Assembly (NCBI GenBank): GCA_016930375.1
Contig: JAFGGU010000082.1
Span: 1 to 38,162 of the forward strand
Length of the DNA: 38,162 nucleotides
Reading direction: 5' to 3'
Source of the DNA: Bacteroidales bacterium
GTDB lineage: Bacteria > Bacteroidota > Bacteroidia > Bacteroidales > UBA10428
Made by a program: the position numbers and the translations under genes. The notes under the pieces are model-generated. The model saw only the letters and a list, made by a program, of their open reading frames with translations. It searched no databases and was not told the DNA's origin. Positions 33,793 through 38,162 of the stretch are shown here, one piece after another. The stretch's first letter is position 1. Every line of letters begins with the position of its first letter.

Positions 33793-33913
33793 TTACCGAT
33801 TACCGTTTACCGTTTACTTTTTACTGTTTACTTTTTACTTTTTACTGTTTACCTTTTACTGTTTACCTTTTACTGCTACTGCCGCTGCCGCTGCCGCTGC
33901 TACTGCTATTGCT
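33791..33913. repeat. 7-bp tandem array (TTTACYG type, twelve units) joined to GCCGCT hexamers
   Basis: Twelve heptamers run 33791-33874: GATTACC twice, GTTTACC, GTTTACT, then TTTTACT alternating with GTTTACT/GTTTACC. They pass without a gap into six-base units GCTACT, GCCGCT three times, GCTACT, GCTATT (33875-33910). Read on the minus strand the units are GGTAAAC/AGTAAAA, and they start five bases past the gmhA stop. The array separates two convergent genes. Confidence 0.95.
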
Positions 33914-33917
33914 CGCC

Positions 33918-34526
33918 CTACCTCACCCTTTCATCGTAAGTGGATCCCATCGAACAATTATTCCCTTTCAGTTCCTTCATCATGACCTGCTTGATGGCAT
34001 GGAAGATGATGACGTGTATGTCCTCGGTGACCTCCATATCGTGGATGGGTGCATGGATAACAAGATCCGCAATATCCTTGATCTTACCGCCCTTGTAACC
34101 ACAAAAGGCAACGGTATATGCCCCTTTCGATCTTGCATATTCCATGGCCTTCACAACATTCGCCGAATTGCCACTCCCCGAGATGCCTATCACAACATCG
34201 TCCCGGTGAAGAAATGTTTTCAGCTGCTCAATAAAGATTTCTTCATAGGTCAGGTCATTGGAAATTGCCATAATACCGGGAATGTTATCATTCAGGCATT
34301 GTACCCTGAAGCGCTTATCCAACCCGTAAGATATTCCTTTTAAAAAGTCACCGGTGATATGCATGGCTGTCGCGCCACTTCCGCCATTACCAAAAATGAA
34401 AATCGTATTCTCACTTTCCCTGGCCTTTAGAATTCTGTCCACCAGCCTGGTAACTGCCTCTGTATCCACATGTTTCAGGGTTTCGGATACACGCTCAAAA
34501 TAATCATTCAAGTCAGTTTTCTTCAT
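33918..34526 (-). CDS. gmhA: Sedoheptulose-7-phosphate isomerase (phosphoheptose isomerase)
   Basis: SIS-domain isomerase converting sedoheptulose 7-phosphate to D-glycero-D-manno-heptose 7-phosphate, the entry step to nucleotide heptoses. The SIS phosphate loop is FIFGNGGSGATAMHITGD (about residues 42-60), and GISGSGNSANVVKAMEYA near residue 115 is the second SIS signature. The start is placed at 34526 (MKKTDLNDYFERV), overlapping the kinase gene by 14 bases; an upstream ATG at 34598 adds residues unlike the family. About 202 residues. Last gene of the heptose operon. Confidence 0.9.
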   Translation of the reverse strand: MKKTDLNDYFERVSETLKHVDTEAVTRLVDRILKARESENTIFIFGNGGSGATAMHITGDFLKGISYGLDKRFRVQCLNDNIPGIMAISNDLTYEEIFIEQLKTFLHRDDVVIGISGSGNSANVVKAMEYARSKGAYTVAFCGYKGGKIKDIADLVIHAPIHDMEVTEDIHVIIFHAIKQVMMKELKGNNCSMGSTYDERVR

Positions 34527-35502
34527 CCGCAAAATGAATAAGTTTCGATCCTTCGCGCTCAAACGTAAAATCGTATTTAACAAGGGGTTTAAGGGCATCC
34601 ATGAGTTTGTGCTGGTTTTCCTTCTCGCAATAAAACAACATGAAACCGCCTCCCCCGGCTCCCAGCAACTTACCGCCTTCAGCTCCGGAATGAATTCCTG
34701 TCAGGTAAATCTCATCAATTTCAGGGTTGGTGATCTGTGAGGCCAGTTTCTGTTTCAATATCCAGTTCTCATGCAGAATTTTTCCGAAATCATGCAGGTG
34801 ACCCGTGTAAAGACAGTTGCGCAGGTCGGAAACCAGCAATACCATGGATTGCAAAACTTTGAATTTCTCGTCGTGAGAGGCGTTTTTCTTTTGTTCTGCT
34901 AGAATATCCGATGCTTTCCGCTGATTGCCCACATAGAACATCAGCAGGTTTTCCTGCAGTTGCCTGTATACTTCGTTTTTCACATACAGGGGCTCCACAC
35001 GGACATCCCCGTTGGGGTGAAAGTGAATGATGTTCAGTCCGCCGAAAGCTGCCGCATACTGATCCTGCTTGCCAATAGGTTCACCCAGAATGTCGATTTC
35101 GATCTCACAGGCTTCACGGGCAAGTTGTTCTTTGGTGATATATTCTCTTTTGTTGGCATATAAACAATGCAGGAGACCAACTGTAAAAGAGGAGGAGGAT
35201 CCCATGCCTGTACCGGAAGGTATATCGGCAATCGAGCTGATCTCAATGCCACTGGTAAGGCCTGTCTTTCTCATACTTTCACGTAGCAGGGGATGCCTGA
35301 GTTCATCGATATGATTTACCGTTTCGGTTTCGGAATATTTCACCCTGATTTGTCCCGGGAAGAAGAAACGGTGCGATGAGATGTACATATACTTGTTGAT
35401 GCTGGTGCTCAGCACGGCTCCCGGATGGCGTGTGTAAAACGTTTCCATATCAGAGCCCCCGCCGACAAAACTGATTCTGAAAGGAGTTCGGGTAATTATC
35501 AT
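34513..35502 (-). CDS. hddA: D-glycero-alpha-D-manno-heptose 7-phosphate kinase (GHMP kinase)
   Basis: A 329-residue GHMP-family kinase that phosphorylates heptose 7-phosphate at C1. Family motifs: TPFRISFVGGGSDMETFY at the N-terminus, the ATP loop IPSGTGMGSSSSFTVG at about residues 92-107, and C-terminal LLGAGGGGFMLFYC. The HddA assignment rests on this N-terminal type plus neighbours gmhA and hddC. It overlaps the upstream fusion gene as ATGA and the downstream gmhA by 14 bases. Confidence 0.9.
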   Translation of the reverse strand: MIITRTPFRISFVGGGSDMETFYTRHPGAVLSTSINKYMYISSHRFFFPGQIRVKYSETETVNHIDELRHPLLRESMRKTGLTSGIEISSIADIPSGTGMGSSSSFTVGLLHCLYANKREYITKEQLAREACEIEIDILGEPIGKQDQYAAAFGGLNIIHFHPNGDVRVEPLYVKNEVYRQLQENLLMFYVGNQRKASDILAEQKKNASHDEKFKVLQSMVLLVSDLRNCLYTGHLHDFGKILHENWILKQKLASQITNPEIDEIYLTGIHSGAEGGKLLGAGGGGFMLFYCEKENQHKLMDALKPLVKYDFTFEREGSKLIHFADEEN

Positions 35503-37385
35503 GAAATGGATGAATTAATGATCAGGTCAGCTAAATTACTTTCTTTTTCTATTAATTGATATTCATCCAATTCTCTTTTTTTAACAAGCCGGTCTATTTC
35601 TTCCGGTGATTTACTGCGCCAGAGATAATATTCATCAAGGCGATTCCTGAACTGCAAAGGATCCAGGGTTGTAAATATCTTCAGACAGGCTGACCGGCGT
35701 ATGCTTTCTGAACTCAGGGCTACAATCCCTTCAAGAATAATAATATCGGCATGCTTCGGATGGTATACCACGGGCATAGTTTGTCGATCGGGATGATTTA
35801 TGTAAGCCGGGCGAATTACCGTTTTACCCGACAGCAGGTTCTTAATGTCCTCTTCCATTAATCCCAGCTGAAACCGGCCATAAACATTCATGGTATTTTT
35901 CCTCTTGTCTTCGGGTAATAACCAGTTATCCAGGGAAACCTGGAGAATTCTGTGACCGGCTTTTTCAAAAGCAATGCGCAGGTACGATGCCAATGTGCTT
36001 TTACCTGTGCGTGTGTTCCCTCCGATGATGATAATCCACGGCAATTTGCCGGTATAGGACCGGAATTTTTCATACACTGTCACAAAATTTTTCCGGTACG
36101 GATCATGAACAATAAAATCAACTGCTTCGGCCAGGTTGGCAAACATATAATCGGGTAATAATCTGGTTTTCCGGATGCCATAGCCGGTTCGTACCCCAAT
36201 TGTAACGCAGCCTGCATTGGATCCAGCCTGTATATCACGCTCGGAATCACCAATCATAAAGGATTCGCCGGCATTGATGTTGAACTTTTCAATGGCCTTC
36301 TGAAACATGCCTGTTTTGGGTTTCCGGCAATCACAATCAATCTTGTACAGGGGATTTTCCTCCGGAAAGCCTTTATCGGGATGATGCGGGCAATAATATA
36401 TGGCATCGAGCCAGGCGCCCTGCTCACCCAACAGGGTCTCCATTTTTTTATGAATGGTTTGAACCTCCTCCTCGGTGCAAAGATTTCGTGCAACGGCGCT
36501 CTGATTGGTCACGACAACAGACAAATATCCGGACTGGTTAATTTTCCGGATTGCCGCAGGCGTGAAATCATATAGTTCAAGCTCTTCGGGCCTGCTGATA
36601 TAGCTGCGTTCGTTATTCAGAACGCCATCGCGGTCCAGAAAAACCGCCCTTTGCGGATGCCCGTAATGAAGTTGGAAAACCTTACCGCTTTCCAGGTCCT
36701 TCCTGACCCTTTCCAGTCTGTCAGGGGTACCCATGTCTTTCAGGTATTCCGATGTGTGATATCCATACATGGATACCTCACGATAGATACGGGGGAAAAT
36801 GTCCCTGCCAAAGTCAGCCTTTTTGCCTTTCTCAAGGGACTGCAATATTACCGGTGACAATATATAGGCACCTGCATTTACGAGGTTGTGGTACCAGGTT
36901 GCTCTGTTGTGAGGCTTGGCGTGAAAGGCGATTATGCGCCCGTTTGGATCGATTTCAACGAGGTCACTGTCATACGGATGATCATTGGGATGCAGGACAA
37001 GCGAACACTGACTGTTTTTTATCCTGTGGTAACGAATGAATCTTTCGAGGTCCATATGGATCATGACATCACCATACAGGACCAGGAAATCTTCAGTCAG
37101 TTGTTCCCCGATCGCTTTTATACCACCTGTGGTGCCGAGAGGCTCCGTTTCTTCATAATAGGAGATCCTGGCTTTATGGGAATGCCCGTCACCAAAGTAT
37201 TCTATTATCGGGTCTTTCAGGTAATTGACCAGGATGATAATATCCCTGATATCATATTTTGTGAGGAGTTCAACCTGGTGATGCAAAAGCGGCTTATCAC
37301 CGATGTTTATCATGGGTTTGGGAATCTCGCGGGTGAGATCTCCCAGTCGTATACCGCGTCCACCGGCCAGAATTACTGCTTTCAT
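35499..37385 (-). CDS. Three-domain fusion: heptose-1-P nucleotidyltransferase, GmhB-like phosphatase, P-loop kinase-like domain
   Basis: A 628-residue protein. Residues 1 to about 238: HddC-like nucleotidyltransferase (AVILAGGRGIRLGDL, IPKPM, VLYGDVMIHMD, DMGTPDRLE). About 243-420: HAD-IIIA phosphatase of GmhB type (VFLDRDGVLNNE, VVTNQSAV, zinc ligands in CPHHPD and CDCRKPK, IGDSERD). About 445-628: a P-loop domain resembling uridine kinase/phosphoribulokinase (GGNTRTGKST, SLDNWLLPEDKR, IILEGIVAL). The first two activities perform the last two heptose steps: removal of the 7-phosphate, then NDP transfer to C1. The third has no assigned step, since HddA is encoded separately. It overlaps both neighbours as ATGA. 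Confidence 0.87.
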   Translation of the reverse strand: MKAVILAGGRGIRLGDLTREIPKPMINIGDKPLLHHQVELLTKYDIRDIIILVNYLKDPIIEYFGDGHSHKARISYYEETEPLGTTGGIKAIGEQLTEDFLVLYGDVMIHMDLERFIRYHRIKNSQCSLVLHPNDHPYDSDLVEIDPNGRIIAFHAKPHNRATWYHNLVNAGAYILSPVILQSLEKGKKADFGRDIFPRIYREVSMYGYHTSEYLKDMGTPDRLERVRKDLESGKVFQLHYGHPQRAVFLDRDGVLNNERSYISRPEELELYDFTPAAIRKINQSGYLSVVVTNQSAVARNLCTEEEVQTIHKKMETLLGEQGAWLDAIYYCPHHPDKGFPEENPLYKIDCDCRKPKTGMFQKAIEKFNINAGESFMIGDSERDIQAGSNAGCVTIGVRTGYGIRKTRLLPDYMFANLAEAVDFIVHDPYRKNFVTVYEKFRSYTGKLPWIIIIGGNTRTGKSTLASYLRIAFEKAGHRILQVSLDNWLLPEDKRKNTMNVYGRFQLGLMEEDIKNLLSGKTVIRPAYINHPDRQTMPVVYHPKHADIIILEGIVALSSESIRRSACLKIFTTLDPLQFRNRLDEYYLWRSKSPEEIDRLVKKRELDEYQLIEKESNLADLIINSSIS

Positions 37386-38158
37386 TGCACCGGTAAATGG
37401 CCGGTATTCCAGAGCTCTTCCGGCGTTCCAACATCAGTGTACTTCCCTTTTTCGAAAATATGGTAATCAACCTGCAAACCTTTATTAATGGCAGCCTGGA
37501 TCACGTCGCCCACATAAACTTCACGGGTAGAGTTATCCGGGCAGGTAATTTTCCCTTCAGGATGAGCATGGATCAGATTTTCAAGGTATCCCTTCATAAA
37601 GATTGTAAAAGAGGGCTTCCACAGGGCAATGAACCAGCTTAACTTCAGATCGGGCCGGTCCTGTTTGATGACAATCTCACGTATTCTACCTTGTTCATCA
37701 AACTCAATCATGTCCGACCGGAGGTACTGATCCGATGAAACCAGTCCCAGCATAACATCTGCATTTCCCTCCTGCATGCGTTCCTTCAACAAAACGAAAG
37801 CATTTTCGGGCTCAAACAGGATATCCGGAAAGCCAAGAGCCACGATCTTATCCTTGACAAACGGAAATGCCTCATTCAGTGTAAACGGAGTGCCAAAAGG
37901 CAGGTTCATGATCAGATAGCCAATATGGGCGCCGAACTCCTCCCCGCATCCAAAGTATCCGGGGATATCCCACTTGCCTTTTCTGATGATGAAAAGAATA
38001 TCACATATTCCTGCAGACGTGTAAGAACGGACCAGATGAGCCGAAGTAACTGATAATTCACCTGAAGCACTGAATATCGGAAAAACCTCCTTGCTGCATG
38101 GGATTTTACCTAATCTGCTGGCCACACCACCTGCAGGAATCAGTCCAATTACTTCCAT
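37382..38158 (-). CDS. RmlA-like sugar nucleotidyltransferase
   Basis: A 258-residue nucleotidyltransferase starting MEVIGLIPAGGVASRLG, with the usual lysine segment as PCSKEVFPI and a closing YTDVGTPEELWN that often marks glucose-1-phosphate thymidylyl/uridylyl-type enzymes. The central FPDILFEPENAF and VYVGDVIQAAINKG fit the same group. The activated sugar is unknown. The stop overlaps the three-domain fusion start as ATGA. The ATG at 38158 is four bases from the window end; upstream codons are not visible, but the start fits the family. Confidence 0.83.
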   Translation of the reverse strand: MEVIGLIPAGGVASRLGKIPCSKEVFPIFSASGELSVTSAHLVRSYTSAGICDILFIIRKGKWDIPGYFGCGEEFGAHIGYLIMNLPFGTPFTLNEAFPFVKDKIVALGFPDILFEPENAFVLLKERMQEGNADVMLGLVSSDQYLRSDMIEFDEQGRIREIVIKQDRPDLKLSWFIALWKPSFTIFMKGYLENLIHAHPEGKITCPDNSTREVYVGDVIQAAINKGLQVDYHIFEKGKYTDVGTPEELWNTGHLPVQ

Positions 38159-38162
38159 ACTA

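Noticed and set aside
32686..33918. Insertion sequence or integron around the enclosed GT2 gene
   Set aside because: No transposase, integrase, target-site duplication or attC-like site seen; only the heptamer arrays support a cassette idea.

Overview
The window looks like a chromosomal segment of a Bacteroidota bacterium, probably an uncultured Bacteroidales-type lineage. Several promoters match the Bacteroidota pattern (TTTG, about 19 bases, TAnnTTTG). The gene families also point there: a bifunctional HisB, an S46 dipeptidyl peptidase, DUF4199 and DUF2520 proteins, a KdsC-type phosphatase and lipoprotein hydrolases. No rRNA, tRNA, CRISPR array, transposase or phage gene was seen.

Layout. 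(1) 2-310: the 3' end of an rRNA uracil methyltransferase. (2) 382-9491, plus strand: a histidine operon with its own promoter, a His5 leader peptide and a transcription attenuator, then hisG-hisD-hisC-hisB-purU-hisH-hisA-hisF-hisE and an overlapping GH26 glycosidase lipoprotein. The HisI half of the usual HisIE fusion is absent. (3) 9684-13315, minus strand: S46 peptidase, ABM-domain protein, iron-type alcohol dehydrogenase. (4) 13424-13618: a cluster of REP-like palindromes. (5) 13685-18833, minus strand: GT39-like membrane glycosyltransferase, DUF2520 protein, KdsC-like phosphatase, UbiA prenyltransferase and Maf. (6) 18948-21135, plus strand: a methyltransferase/GT2 fusion and a second methyltransferase. 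(7) 21141-23848, minus strand: an S9 peptidase lipoprotein and a rhomboid protease. (8) 23951-29431, minus strand: ilvD-ilvB-ilvN-ilvC behind an Ile/Val/Leu-rich leader peptide and attenuator. (9) 29517-33792: a methyltransferase, a VOC protein, the SRP RNA, DUF4199 and two GT2 glycosyltransferases. (10) 33918-38158, minus strand: a translationally coupled nucleotide-heptose operon (RmlA-like nucleotidyltransferase, a three-domain HddC/GmhB/P-loop kinase fusion, HddA, GmhA).

The two amino acid operons are each governed by a leader peptide rich in their own end products, with mutually exclusive RNA hairpins. Many remaining genes (KdsC, heptose operon, GT2s, GT39, UbiA) concern lipid-linked sugars or the cell envelope.

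The most unusual signal is not a gene. At least six loci carry 7-bp tandem repeat arrays, often as inverted pairs. Unit sequences differ between loci but fit NNGTRRN in one orientation. In that orientation they start at, or just after, the 3' end of a gene, and in several cases they supply its last codons and stop. One glycosyltransferase gene (32791-33792) lies wholly between two such arrays of opposite orientation. The second main candidate for novelty is the three-domain heptose enzyme at 35499-37385.
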